The translations under genes were made by a program, and so were the position numbers. Shown piece by piece: positions 8,245 through 16,815 of a stretch of 64,000 nt of DNA. Origin of the DNA: a virus. Each line of letters starts with the position of its first letter. The first letter of the stretch is position 1. The notes under the pieces are model-generated. The model saw nothing but the letters and a program-made list of their open reading frames with translations, made no database searches and was not told where the DNA came from. The stretch lies in IMG/VR virus record IMGVR_UViG_3300026209_000002, positions 1 through 64,000 of that record. One strand, 5' to 3'.

Positions 8245-11200
8245 TGAACAAATTAACAGAATGGTTAACTAAACCCTTTATTGAAGATTTAAATGAGGAT
8301 GTAAATTTACCTATTAATGTTGGTGATACTGTTAAGATGGGTAAGTTTAAAAATAAAAAGGTTGTAGTTAAAAAAATAGACTGGAATGAAAAAGGTGATT
8401 TACTAATCAATGGTAGACCAGCCTTAAAATTTAGAATGACAAAAGATTCCAATCTTGATTTCAATAATAAATCAGAACAATTAAAAGAAGGTGTTGAGGA
8501 TAAAGGTATCTTTAAAGCAGTATTCTTAGCAGGTGGTCCAGGAAGTGGTAAGACATTTGTTAGTAGACAACTATTTGGTATGCCCGATAGTGTGAATATT
8601 AGTATGAGTGGTATGAAAATGGTTAACTCGGATAAAGAGTTAAAACATTTGTTAAAAAAATACGGATTCGGTACAGACTTAGATAAAATGCCTGATGATT
8701 TATTCAAACAACTTACAGACCCTACAGATAAAGATTATAGTGGTTTACGAGATTTTTCGAAAAGTCTAACTAAACAACGAAAGAAATTATATAAAAAAGG
8801 TAGACTTGGAATGATTATTGATGGTACAGGTCATAAGTGGAAAAATGTTAAAAGTGATAAAGTAGAATTAGAAAAACTTGGTTATGATACTTATATGATT
8901 TTTGTTGATACTTCATTAGAGGTGGCACAAAAAAGAAATCAAGAACGAGATAGAATTTTACCACCAAATTTGTTAAAGAAATCATGGCAAGATGTTCAGA
9001 AAAATCGTGGAGCATTTAAATCATTATTTAAAAACAATTTTATTGAAATTAAAAATAATGAAACATTAAATGATAAACAAATTGAGAAAAAATTTGGTAG
9101 TTTAACAAGAAAATATATTAATGTATTTATGAATAAACCAATTAAAAGTCAAATTGCTAAAAATTGGATTAGGAAACAACAGATATTAAAGAAAAACGAG
9201 TCTATTGGATTAGATGCTGGTGGTGGTATTATTAATGGTTCACCAGATTCTAAAAAAGTAAAGAAAAATAAAACTGATAGAATGAGTGGTTATGAAAAAG
9301 TTAGTGAAATTTTTCCAAAAGGGGCTGGTCGTAAGGTAAGTAAAGCTCTTCAAAAAAAATCACCCACAATCAAAAAAGTTGTTGGTATATATCCAGGTAG
9401 ATTTCAACCATTCGGTCCTCATCATAAAAAAACTTATGATTGGTTAAAGACACAAGTTGATGATGTTTATATAGTTACATCTAATCTTAAATCCTTACCA
9501 AGACACCCAATGAACTTTAAAGAAAAAGTTAGACATATGGTAAAAATGGGTATTCCAAAAAGTGAGATTAGTCAAGAGAAAAATTTATATGGTGTAAAGG
9601 ACGCATTAACGGGATATGATAAAGATACAACTGCAGTAATTTATGTTGTTGGAAAAAAAGATGCTGGTAGATTAAAATCTGGTGCATACTTTGATGATTA
9701 TAAAAAGAATAAGGATAGTATGGTGGGATTTAAAGAACGTGGATATATTCTCACAGCACCACACGTTGCAATGAAGGCCGCAGGTATGGAAGTTAGTGGA
9801 ACTTCTATGAGACAATTACTTGGGTCACCAGAATACGAAGATGATAGAAAACGGAGATTTAAAAAATTCTTTGGTTACTTTGATCAAGGTGTTTATAATA
9901 TGATGACTAATAAGTTTAAAAAGTTATTTGAATCAATAGATGATTTTTTAATTAATAACCCTGACACTATTCCAAATCTTTTAAACGAAGCATCTACCAC
10001 TACAGCATTTGGTATTGATGATGGACCTCCAACTTTTTATAATAGTTTTGGTGATTATAAAGTTATAGTTAATAAGTGGGTTGATGAACTTTATAGTGAT
10101 ATGGGATGGGAAGTAGTAAGTTATATGATAGGAGATAAAGCTATTGACCCAGGATTTGATTACACATCAAAGACTGATACCGTACCAGCTGTTGCTTATG
10201 GAAAAAGAGGTACAGGAGCGTATGGTGAAAGATTTGGAGAAAAGGATCCAATTAAAGCATATAAGAATCATATTTCATATGTGATAGATGGATTAGGATT
10301 TGAAGTTTTAGATTGGTTAGGATTTACTAAAGATGGTAAAGAGACTACAGGAGTTGATGTGGAAGTACCAGTAGGTTTTGGAGTAGATGGGAAGAATCAA
10401 AATACAGATAGAAAGAAAAATTTAGCACTTACATCAAAGGAAGATAAACAAGGTGATTCACTTACTGCAATTGATGCTAAGTTGGATATGAGAAAAAAGG
10501 GAGTTAAACAAACAATAGTTATACCACATAAAAAATCTCGTAAAAATGTAAAGGAAGTTCTTAATTTAGAAAAAGAAATTGAGTTATTAGTAGAAGGTGG
10601 AGCTTATGGACATATGGCACATCCGTTTGATGATAATAATTTAACGTTTGGGGATTTGAGAAACATAATTATAGATGGGTTAGGTGGAAAGTTAGATAGA
10701 GAAGATAATGTTACAGAGAAACTTGATGGACAAAACTTAATGGTAAGTTGGGTAGATGGAGAATTAAGAGCGGCTCGTAATAAAGGTCATTTGAAAAATC
10801 ACGGTAAAGCTGCTCCTACGATAAAAGGAGTTAAGAGTATTTTTTCTGGTAGAGGGAATATAGCAAAGGCATTCATTGGAGCTATGACGGATTTAGAAAA
10901 GGCGATAGGTAGATTAACAGATCCTCAAAAAGAAAAGATATTTGGTAATGGTAGTAAATGGATGAATTTAGAGATTATTTTTCCACAAACTGCTAATATT
11001 ATTGATTATGATATATCTGAAATAGTGTTTCATGGTACAGTAGAGTATAATAAAAGTGGTAGACCAATTGGACAACCAAGAGATTCAGCTCGTATGTTGG
11101 CAGGAATGATTAAACAAACAAACAATCATATACAGAAGATGTTTAAAATTGGTAAACCTAATTTTTTAACAGTTCCAAAATCTCAAGACTTTAGTAAAAA

Positions 11201-11822
11201 GAAAGCTAAGTATTTAAAGAAGTTAAATACATTACAAAAACAGTATGCGTTACGAAGTACAGATACTTTAGGAGAGTATCATAGAGCGTATTGGGAAGAA
11301 TATATTTTTAATGCGTCTAAACAATTTGATTTTAATTTAAAAAATAATCATTTAGTAGGTTTAGTAAATAGATGGGCGTTTTTTGATAAGACATATAAGA
11401 TATCTCAAATGAAAAAAGATTTTAAATCTGATCCTAAATGGTTAGATTGGGTATTATCTACAGATAAAGAAAATCATACAAAAATATCAAAGGAAAATAT
11501 TAAACCTTTTGAAGTTTTATTTTTTGAGGTCGGTTCAGAGATATTGAAAAACATTAGTGGATTCTTAGCAGTATCACCTGATAAAACTGTTTCGAAGATT
11601 AGAAAAGATGTTATTAAGTCAATGAAAGAATTACAGAGTAAACGTAATATAGATAAATTAAAGAATTTAAAAATACAAATAGAAAAACTAAAAGAAATTG
11701 GTGGATTAGACGCAGTTGTTCCAAGTGAAGGAATAGTGTTTAAGTATAAAGGAAATATTTATAAATTTACAGGAGCATTTGCACCAATTAATCAAATAAT
11801 TGGTAGTTTGAAATTTGGTTAG
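8244..11822 (+). CDS. Fusion: P-loop kinase + NMNAT-like nucleotidyltransferase + unknown domain + nucleotidyltransferase/ligase
   Basis: A 1192-aa multi-enzyme protein. Residues 93-110 hold a Walker A loop (AGGPGSGKT) of a polynucleotide-kinase/zeta-toxin-like P-loop domain, with a downstream IIDGTG strand (about 191). Residues 378-550 form a cytidylyltransferase-fold domain: YPGRFQPFGPHH replaces the usual HxGH, and VSGTSMRQ (517-524) matches the second NMNAT motif. Residues 585-780 are an unassigned domain. From about 785 to the end is a covalent nucleotidyltransferase (ligase) domain with the KxDG motif EKLDGQ (Lys826), LRAARNKGHLKN, and a late EGIVFKYKG matching motif V. Boundaries coincide with LKE82|G, LNE582|A and LVE784|G, which resemble the linkers of the two genes upstream. 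Likely nucleic-acid repair or nucleotide metabolism; packaging is inference. Confidence 0.75.
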   Translation: MNKLTEWLTKPFIEDLNEDVNLPINVGDTVKMGKFKNKKVVVKKIDWNEKGDLLINGRPALKFRMTKDSNLDFNNKSEQLKEGVEDKGIFKAVFLAGGPGSGKTFVSRQLFGMPDSVNISMSGMKMVNSDKELKHLLKKYGFGTDLDKMPDDLFKQLTDPTDKDYSGLRDFSKSLTKQRKKLYKKGRLGMIIDGTGHKWKNVKSDKVELEKLGYDTYMIFVDTSLEVAQKRNQERDRILPPNLLKKSWQDVQKNRGAFKSLFKNNFIEIKNNETLNDKQIEKKFGSLTRKYINVFMNKPIKSQIAKNWIRKQQILKKNESIGLDAGGGIINGSPDSKKVKKNKTDRMSGYEKVSEIFPKGAGRKVSKALQKKSPTIKKVVGIYPGRFQPFGPHHKKTYDWLKTQVDDVYIVTSNLKSLPRHPMNFKEKVRHMVKMGIPKSEISQEKNLYGVKDALTGYDKDTTAVIYVVGKKDAGRLKSGAYFDDYKKNKDSMVGFKERGYILTAPHVAMKAAGMEVSGTSMRQLLGSPEYEDDRKRRFKKFFGYFDQGVYNMMTNKFKKLFESIDDFLINNPDTIPNLLNEASTTTAFGIDDGPPTFYNSFGDYKVIVNKWVDELYSDMGWEVVSYMIGDKAIDPGFDYTSKTDTVPAVAYGKRGTGAYGERFGEKDPIKAYKNHISYVIDGLGFEVLDWLGFTKDGKETTGVDVEVPVGFGVDGKNQNTDRKKNLALTSKEDKQGDSLTAIDAKLDMRKKGVKQTIVIPHKKSRKNVKEVLNLEKEIELLVEGGAYGHMAHPFDDNNLTFGDLRNIIIDGLGGKLDREDNVTEKLDGQNLMVSWVDGELRAARNKGHLKNHGKAAPTIKGVKSIFSGRGNIAKAFIGAMTDLEKAIGRLTDPQKEKIFGNGSKWMNLEIIFPQTANIIDYDISEIVFHGTVEYNKSGRPIGQPRDSARMLAGMIKQTNNHIQKMFKIGKPNFLTVPKSQDFSKKKAKYLKKLNTLQKQYALRSTDTLGEYHRAYWEEYIFNASKQFDFNLKNNHLVGLVNRWAFFDKTYKISQMKKDFKSDPKWLDWVLSTDKENHTKISKENIKPFEVLFFEVGSEILKNISGFLAVSPDKTVSKIRKDVIKSMKELQSKRNIDKLKNLKIQIEKLKEIGGLDAVVPSEGIVFKYKGNIYKFTGAFAPINQIIGSLKFG

Positions 11823-11830
11823 GAGAAAAA

Positions 11831-12379
11831 ATGGGTTATAGTAGAGAAACGGAAAGACAAAATAAAGCTCTTAAATCAATTTTGAGGGGAGAAACCCCTG
11901 AAAAGAAGATTTTCGTAGGTGGTGTAGATAAGGAGTTTTCTGAGAAGATTAAAGAAAAGGAAAGGGAAGAGCGAGAACAACAGAATGAAATATCTGAAGT
12001 TTTAAAAGAAGCTCGAACACCTTGGTTCTGTCCAGAATGTGATAGAATAATGAAGAAACGAATTGATAGTGAGTATTATCGTAAATTTAATAAATGTTTA
12101 GATTGTAAGGTAGAAGAAGATAATAAAATAGCTATCGCTGGTAAACAACAAGAGCATGTGAAAGAAACTGTTAGACAGAATAAGTTAGCTTATATAAAAG
12201 ATTTAAAACAATCAATAGAGGAATGGAAAAATTCTAAAGATTATGTAGAATTTTTTGAACAAGTTAGACCAGATGGGTATTCAGTAGATAGTGAAAAGTG
12301 GAAGGGAGATACGGAAGCAATGGCTAATCTAGTTAAAGAAGCGGAAGAACATTTACAAAAACTGGAAGAATCTATTTAA
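11831..12379 (+). CDS. Zinc-ribbon protein, conserved in T4-like marine phages
   Basis: A 182-aa, highly charged protein. Two CxxC pairs (WFCPECDRIM near 67-73 and KCLDCKV near 90-95) should bind one zinc ion. The N-terminal part (ETERQNKALKSILRG) and the C-terminal part are long charged helices, probably coiled coil. The ARTPWFCPEC phrase is one I associate with a conserved T4-like cyanophage protein of unknown function. It lies two genes before the head-DNA packaging genes and is preceded by GGAG 5 nt before the ATG. A DNA- or protein-binding role in packaging or late transcription is possible. A small-terminase role is not supported by the sequence. Confidence 0.65.
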   Translation: MGYSRETERQNKALKSILRGETPEKKIFVGGVDKEFSEKIKEKEREEREQQNEISEVLKEARTPWFCPECDRIMKKRIDSEYYRKFNKCLDCKVEEDNKIAIAGKQQEHVKETVRQNKLAYIKDLKQSIEEWKNSKDYVEFFEQVRPDGYSVDSEKWKGDTEAMANLVKEAEEHLQKLEESI

Positions 12380-12382
12380 TTG

Positions 12383-12390
12383 ATATTTAT
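12383..12390 (+). promoter_or_regulatory. ATATTTAT element (candidate late promoter) before 12420
   Basis: ATATTTAT begins 37 nt before the ATG at 12420, in the 40-bp gap; a GGAG at 12409-12412 follows, so a start of transcription near 12396-12402 would leave a short normal leader. Confidence 0.45.
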
Positions 12391-12419
12391 ATAAAATTAC
12401 AATAATTTGGAGAATTATA

Positions 12420-12680
12420 ATGCATTTAGAGGAACTTAAAGACTTAATTCGTCAAGAAATAGTTTCAATGAAAGAAGCTGAAAAAAGTGATATAGAAAAA
12501 TTGGACACTAAATTACCAGCTAATATAGAACGTTTTTTGGATAGAGCGGTAGGGGCGATAAAAGACGCTAAGTTAAATCGTAGGAGACAAATAGCGGCAT
12601 TAGCTCGTATAATTGACGCTCTCGGATTAGATAAGGGTGAAGTTACTCGATATATTGCTAAAATTAAAAAGGCGGTGTAA
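12420..12680 (+). CDS. Small helical protein, possible internal or packaging protein
   Basis: An 86-aa protein, well initiated (GGAG 8 nt before ATG). It begins MHLEELKDLIRQEIVSMKEAEKS, in which MKE|A resembles the candidate protease site. The remaining part (LPANIERFLDRAVGAIKDAKLNRRRQIAALARIID, split here: a helix ending in NRRRQ, then LARIIDALGLDKGEV) is predicted by eye to be helical and resembles conserved phage proteins of unknown function. It lies close upstream of the terminase gene, the usual place of the small terminase subunit, but it lacks a recognisable helix-turn-helix and is short for that role. Function unknown. Confidence 0.55.
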   Translation: MHLEELKDLIRQEIVSMKEAEKSDIEKLDTKLPANIERFLDRAVGAIKDAKLNRRRQIAALARIIDALGLDKGEVTRYIAKIKKAV

Positions 12681-12682
12681 GT

Positions 12683-12985
12683 ATGAAAGGTTTGGTAAAA
12701 CTCATAGGTATGATATTAGGTATCTTGGGTTTAAGTGGTAAAGCGAGTTCTGCTAAAAAACGTAAAGTAAAAGCAATTGATAAAAAGTTAAAAACAACCG
12801 CTAAGAAGAAAAAAGTTGTTACTAAAAAGATAGCTAAATCCAAAAAGGAAGCAACAGCTATTAAGAAAAAAGCTAAATCAATAGAGGAAGAAATTAATGA
12901 AGTTAAAAAGACAAGTTCTAAACGAAAAAAGATTGCTAACTCTAAAGATGCAGAAGATTTTTTAAGAAAGTTCGCTAAGAAATAA
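12683..12985 (+). CDS. Lys-rich coiled-coil protein with hydrophobic N-terminus
   Basis: A 100-aa protein. The first 18 residues (GLVKLIGMILGILGLSG) are hydrophobic and could be a membrane anchor or amphipathic helix. The rest is extremely rich in Lys (AKKRKVKAIDKKLK, KIAKSKKEATAIKKKAK) with a heptad-like pattern, so probably a basic coiled coil. The combination recalls either a histone-like DNA-binding protein tethered to a membrane or a lysis accessory protein. It is spaced 2 nt from its neighbour and overlaps the next gene by 1 nt. I do not recognise a family. Confidence 0.5.
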   Translation: MKGLVKLIGMILGILGLSGKASSAKKRKVKAIDKKLKTTAKKKKVVTKKIAKSKKEATAIKKKAKSIEEEINEVKKTSSKRKKIANSKDAEDFLRKFAKK

Positions 12986-13356
12986 TGAGATGGTTAGTAT
13001 TAGTCTTTTTTGTATCAACATTACTCAGTCAAGTAACACTAAGTGAAGAAGAAGCAAAGAATATAGCAATTAATATACAAGAATTAGAGATTAAATCTGA
13101 TTCCTTAAATAAAATTGTAATTCTACAAAATGAGTTGATACTTACTTATAAGGAAAATATTGCACAGGATAGTGTAACAATTTCTGAACAAGACAATAAA
13201 ATAAAAATTTTAGAAGAAGAAACTAAGTTATTAACAAAAAAAGCGAAATTAGTAAAACCAAGTTGGTATGAAAATAAATGGTTATATTTTGGATATGGGG
13301 CAGTATTATCCTATGCTATCACATCTGTCATTAATCAAATAACCTCAATACTGTAA
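12985..13356 (+). CDS. Spanin-like membrane protein (signal peptide, coiled coil, C-terminal TM)
   Basis: A 123-aa protein with a hydrophobic N-terminal signal-like segment (WLVLVFFVSTLLSQVTLS), a central charged helix with heptad pattern (about residues 24-86), and a C-terminal hydrophobic segment (YFGYGAVLSYAITSVINQI, about 101-119). One membrane or export signal at each end with a periplasmic coiled coil between is the topology expected of a unimolecular-spanin-like or i-spanin-like lysis protein; no lipobox Cys is visible, so an outer-membrane lipoprotein form is unlikely. The neighbouring basic hydrophobic gene and the distant GH108 endolysin may act with it. Could also be a membrane-anchored structural protein. 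Confidence 0.45.
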   Translation: MRWLVLVFFVSTLLSQVTLSEEEAKNIAINIQELEIKSDSLNKIVILQNELILTYKENIAQDSVTISEQDNKIKILEEETKLLTKKAKLVKPSWYENKWLYFGYGAVLSYAITSVINQITSIL

Positions 13357-14930
13357 TGTCAGATAATAAAAAAGAATTAAAACAAGCAATTCGTACCGAG
13401 TTCATGAAATGTGCTCAAGATCCAGTATATTTTATGAGAAAGTATTGTTATATACAACATCCACAAAAAGGCAAGATGTTATTTGACCTTTTCGATTTTC
13501 AAGAAAAGACTGTACAACAATTTGTAGAAAATGATTATAATGTAATATTGAAAGCTCGACAGCTAGGTATTAGTACATTGACAGCAGGTTATGCATTATG
13601 GTTTATGACCTTTTATCAAGATAAAAATATCTTGGTAATCGCTACTAAACAAGAGGTAGCAAAAAACTTGGTAACAAAGGTTCGTGTGATGCATGCTAAT
13701 TTACCTACTTGGTTGAAACAGACTTGTATTGAGGATAATAAGTTATCGTTAAGATATAAGAATGGTTCTCAGATAAAAGCAGTAGCAAGTTCAGACGAAG
13801 CTGGTCGTTCAGAGGCATTGTCATTGTTGATACTTGATGAGGCAGCTTTTATTAATAAGATTGATACAATTTGGACAGCTGCATCTCAAACATTGGCGTT
13901 AGGTGGACGATGTATTGCACTTTCTACACCAAATGGTGTTGGTAATTGGTTTCATAGAACTTGGACTGATGCAGAAGATGGATTGAATAGTTGGAACACG
14001 ATAAAGTTACATTGGACAGTACATCCAGATAGAAATAAAGAATGGAGAAAGTCTCAGGATAAATTATTAGGTCCATCTGGAGCAGCTCAAGAATGTGATT
14101 GTGATTTTATTACTTCAGGACAATCTGTAGTAGATGGTCGTATATTAGAAGAATATAAACAAACTATGTGTATTGAACCAATGGAAAAGAGAGGAATAGA
14201 TAGTAATCTTTGGATATGGGAACAACCAAATTATACAAGAGATTATGTATTAGTAGCGGACGTAGCACGTGGAGATTCAACTGATTATTCAGCATTTCAT
14301 GTATTAGATATAGATGATTGTAAACAAGTAGCAGAATATAAAGGTAGAATGTCTACAAGAGATTATGGTAATCTTTTAGTTAATGTCGCTACTGAATATA
14401 ATAATGCATTACTTGTAATTGAGAATAATAATATTGGTTGGGCTACTATACAACAAGCAATAGATAGGGATTATGATAATTTATTCTATATGTCAAAGGA
14501 TTTATTGTATGTTGATACTCTTAAACAAGTTAGTAACAAGATTTATAGAGATGAAAAGAAAATGATACCAGGATTTACAATGTCAGCGAAAACAAGACCT
14601 CTTGTGGTATCAAAATTAGAAGAATTTTTTAGAGAAAAGCTAGTAAAAGTATATTCTACTCGTTTAATTGATGAGTTGTTTGTATTTATATATAACGGAC
14701 AGAGAGCTGAAGCGTTAACAGGATATAATGATGACCTTGTTATTTCTTTTGGTACAGCTTTATGGATTCGAGAAACCGCATTAAGATTAAGAGCGGAAGG
14801 TATAGAATTAGCTAAAAAAACAATTAGTGGAATAAATTCACAAGCTATCTACACCCCAAATAATAAGAATGATAGTTGGGAATGGGATGTAGGTGACAAA
14901 AAAGAAGATTTAACCTGGTTAATTAAGTAG
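13356..14930 (+). CDS. terL: Terminase large subunit (gp17-like ATPase-nuclease)
   Basis: A 524-aa packaging motor. The ATPase half has a Walker A variant ILKARQLGISTL (residues 64-75), a Walker B LLILDEAAF (157-165) with catalytic Glu, and a coupling motif region ALSTPNGVGNWF (188-199). The nuclease half has an RNase-H-like acidic strand VLVADVARGDSTDYS with D302, and a later ENNNIGW strand. T4 gp17 is about 610 aa, so this is a somewhat compact version. It translocates and cuts concatemeric DNA at the portal. The gene overlaps the upstream small gene by 1 nt and is followed 8 nt later by the portal gene, so terminase and portal are adjacent with no sheath/tube genes between them, unlike T4. 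Confidence 0.95.
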   Translation: MSDNKKELKQAIRTEFMKCAQDPVYFMRKYCYIQHPQKGKMLFDLFDFQEKTVQQFVENDYNVILKARQLGISTLTAGYALWFMTFYQDKNILVIATKQEVAKNLVTKVRVMHANLPTWLKQTCIEDNKLSLRYKNGSQIKAVASSDEAGRSEALSLLILDEAAFINKIDTIWTAASQTLALGGRCIALSTPNGVGNWFHRTWTDAEDGLNSWNTIKLHWTVHPDRNKEWRKSQDKLLGPSGAAQECDCDFITSGQSVVDGRILEEYKQTMCIEPMEKRGIDSNLWIWEQPNYTRDYVLVADVARGDSTDYSAFHVLDIDDCKQVAEYKGRMSTRDYGNLLVNVATEYNNALLVIENNNIGWATIQQAIDRDYDNLFYMSKDLLYVDTLKQVSNKIYRDEKKMIPGFTMSAKTRPLVVSKLEEFFREKLVKVYSTRLIDELFVFIYNGQRAEALTGYNDDLVISFGTALWIRETALRLRAEGIELAKKTISGINSQAIYTPNNKNDSWEWDVGDKKEDLTWLIK

Positions 14931-14938
14931 AGGATATA

Positions 14939-16750
14939 ATGGCAGATACAACATTATTTGGAAGATTAAAAAGACTATTTTCATCGAACGTGGTAGTTCG
15001 AAATATAGGTGGTCGTAAATTAAAAGTAGTTGATACTACTAATTCACAACATATAGCTAAACATTCGTTAGTTGATAGGTATACACGATTACATGGGGCT
15101 AACACCTATGGTGGATATGGTGATGCTGATATGGCGAAAGCCACCAGACTTGGGTTGTTTAAAGATTATGAAACAATGGACGCAGATTCAATTATAGCAT
15201 CTGCTCTTGATGTTTACGCTGATGAATCAACAATGAAATCTGAATATGGTGAAGTTTTAGCTATACATACAGATAACGATAATATAAAACAAATATTAAC
15301 TAATTTATTTTATGATGTGTTAAATATTGAATTTAATTTATGGTCGTGGATTAGAAATATGTGTAAGTATGGAGATTTTTTCTTACATTTAGATATACAT
15401 CCTAAATATGGTATTCATCACGTTACACCATTGTCAGTTTATGATACTTCTCGAATAGAAGGATTAGATGAAGAAAATCCAGAATATGTTAAATTTATGT
15501 TAGAAACAATGAGTTCTTCAGGACAAATGGCTCGACACTCTGGACAGAAAAAAGAATATGAGAATTTTGAGGTAGCACACTTTAGATTACTTTCTGATTC
15601 AAATTATCTTCCTTATGGTAAGTCTATGATTGAAGGTGGTAGAAAGACTTGGAAACAATTATCTCTTATGGAAGATGCTATGTTGATTCATAGAATTATG
15701 AGAGCTCCAGAAAAAAGAATATTTCAAATTGATATTGGAAACATTCCACCAGCGGAAGTAGACCAATATATGCAACAGATAATTAATAAAATGAAAAAAG
15801 CTCCTGTAGTAGATGAATCTACAGGTGATTATAATTTAAAATATAATATGCAGAATATTACTGAAGATTTCTTCTTACCAGTTCGTGGTGGCGATAGTGG
15901 AACGAGAATTGAAACTACACCTGGATTAACTTATGAAGCCATTGATGATATTGATTATTTAAAAAATAAATTAGTAGCTTCTCTTAGAGTACCAAGAACT
16001 TTCTTAGGATTTGAAGAAGGTGTTGGTGAGAGAGCATCATTAGCGGCACAAGATGTAAGATTTGCGAGAACTATCGAAAGAATACAGAGAATTACTGTTA
16101 GTGAATTAACTAAGATAGCTATAGTTCATTTATACGCACAAGGGTTTACAGATGAAGAATTGGTTAATTTTGATTTAACACTTACAAACCCATCTACGAT
16201 TTATGAAACTGAAAAAGTTAATCTTTGGAATGAGAAAGCAACACTTGCTTCACAAATAATGCAAGAAGGAATTCTTTCTACAGATTGGGTATATAGAAAT
16301 GTATTTAATTTCTCAAGTGAAGAAATAAAAGACCAAAGAAATAAAATTATATGGGATACTAAACAAAGATTCCGTCGCACACAGATAGAGGATGAAGGAA
16401 ATGACCCTGCAGCGAGTGGTGAAGCACAAGGAACACCTTCAGATATGGCATCTGGTAGGACTGGACATGAGTTAGATGACAAAGGTGGAGCTCCAGAAGG
16501 TGGATTTGATGGAGCTGGTAGACCAAAAGAGGGTGGAAAATACGGAAAAGACAGTGGAGCGAGAGGTAGAGACCCACTTGGAGCACATAAAATGAGGAAA
16601 GATGGCTCTGCAAACCTTAAATATGGTAAAAAATTAGCGTTAGCACACGTTGAAAAATTAAAAAATAACTTAATTAATAATAATGATTACAAATTGATTA
16701 ATGAATCCGAAGAGATTGAAAAAGAATATAAGGATGAAGTAGATAAATAA
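14939..16750 (+). CDS. gp20: Portal protein (gp20-like)
   Basis: A 603-aa protein with the T4-type portal pattern: DTTNSQHIAKHSLVDRY-like N-terminus, SIIASALDVYADEST, the RIMRAPEKRIFQID helix-strand, FFLPVRGG, and LVASLRVPRTFLGFEEG. These are the best conserved stretches among gp20 proteins used as marine myovirus markers. It forms the dodecameric vertex through which DNA enters and leaves. The C-terminal 110 residues are Gly- and charge-rich (ASGEAQGTPSDMASG, GAPEGGFDGAGRPKEGG) and probably flexible; near the end LINE|S resembles a prohead-protease site. RBS GAGG at 14931-14934. Followed by a 65-bp gap with promoter-like sequence. Confidence 0.95.
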   Translation: MADTTLFGRLKRLFSSNVVVRNIGGRKLKVVDTTNSQHIAKHSLVDRYTRLHGANTYGGYGDADMAKATRLGLFKDYETMDADSIIASALDVYADESTMKSEYGEVLAIHTDNDNIKQILTNLFYDVLNIEFNLWSWIRNMCKYGDFFLHLDIHPKYGIHHVTPLSVYDTSRIEGLDEENPEYVKFMLETMSSSGQMARHSGQKKEYENFEVAHFRLLSDSNYLPYGKSMIEGGRKTWKQLSLMEDAMLIHRIMRAPEKRIFQIDIGNIPPAEVDQYMQQIINKMKKAPVVDESTGDYNLKYNMQNITEDFFLPVRGGDSGTRIETTPGLTYEAIDDIDYLKNKLVASLRVPRTFLGFEEGVGERASLAAQDVRFARTIERIQRITVSELTKIAIVHLYAQGFTDEELVNFDLTLTNPSTIYETEKVNLWNEKATLASQIMQEGILSTDWVYRNVFNFSSEEIKDQRNKIIWDTKQRFRRTQIEDEGNDPAASGEAQGTPSDMASGRTGHELDDKGGAPEGGFDGAGRPKEGGKYGKDSGARGRDPLGAHKMRKDGSANLKYGKKLALAHVEKLKNNLINNNDYKLINESEEIEKEYKDEVDK

Positions 16751-16756
16751 TAACAT

Positions 16757-16774
16757 TTACAAGTTTTTTTGTAA
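16757..16774 (+). terminator. Weak hairpin after the portal gene
   Basis: TTACAA (16757-16762) and TTGTAA (16769-16774) can pair around a T-rich loop, followed by GTTTTATATT. Only 6 A/T-rich base pairs, so at most a weak terminator or processing site; it lies just before the ATATTTAT element at 16780. Confidence 0.25.
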
Positions 16775-16779
16775 GTTTT

Positions 16780-16787
16780 ATATTTAT
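16780..16787 (+). promoter_or_regulatory. ATATTTAT element (candidate late promoter) before 16816
   Basis: TATATTTATATA surrounds the core; the ATG at 16816 lies 36 nt after the start of the core and GGAG is at 16806-16809. It would start the transcript of the prohead protease region. Confidence 0.45.
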
Positions 16788-16815
16788 ATATAACGTAAAT
16801 ACATTGGAGTGATTC

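Noticed and set aside
12420-12680. Small terminase subunit (gp16)
   Set aside because: Right neighbourhood but no HTH or oligomerisation pattern, and the protein is too short; left as unknown.
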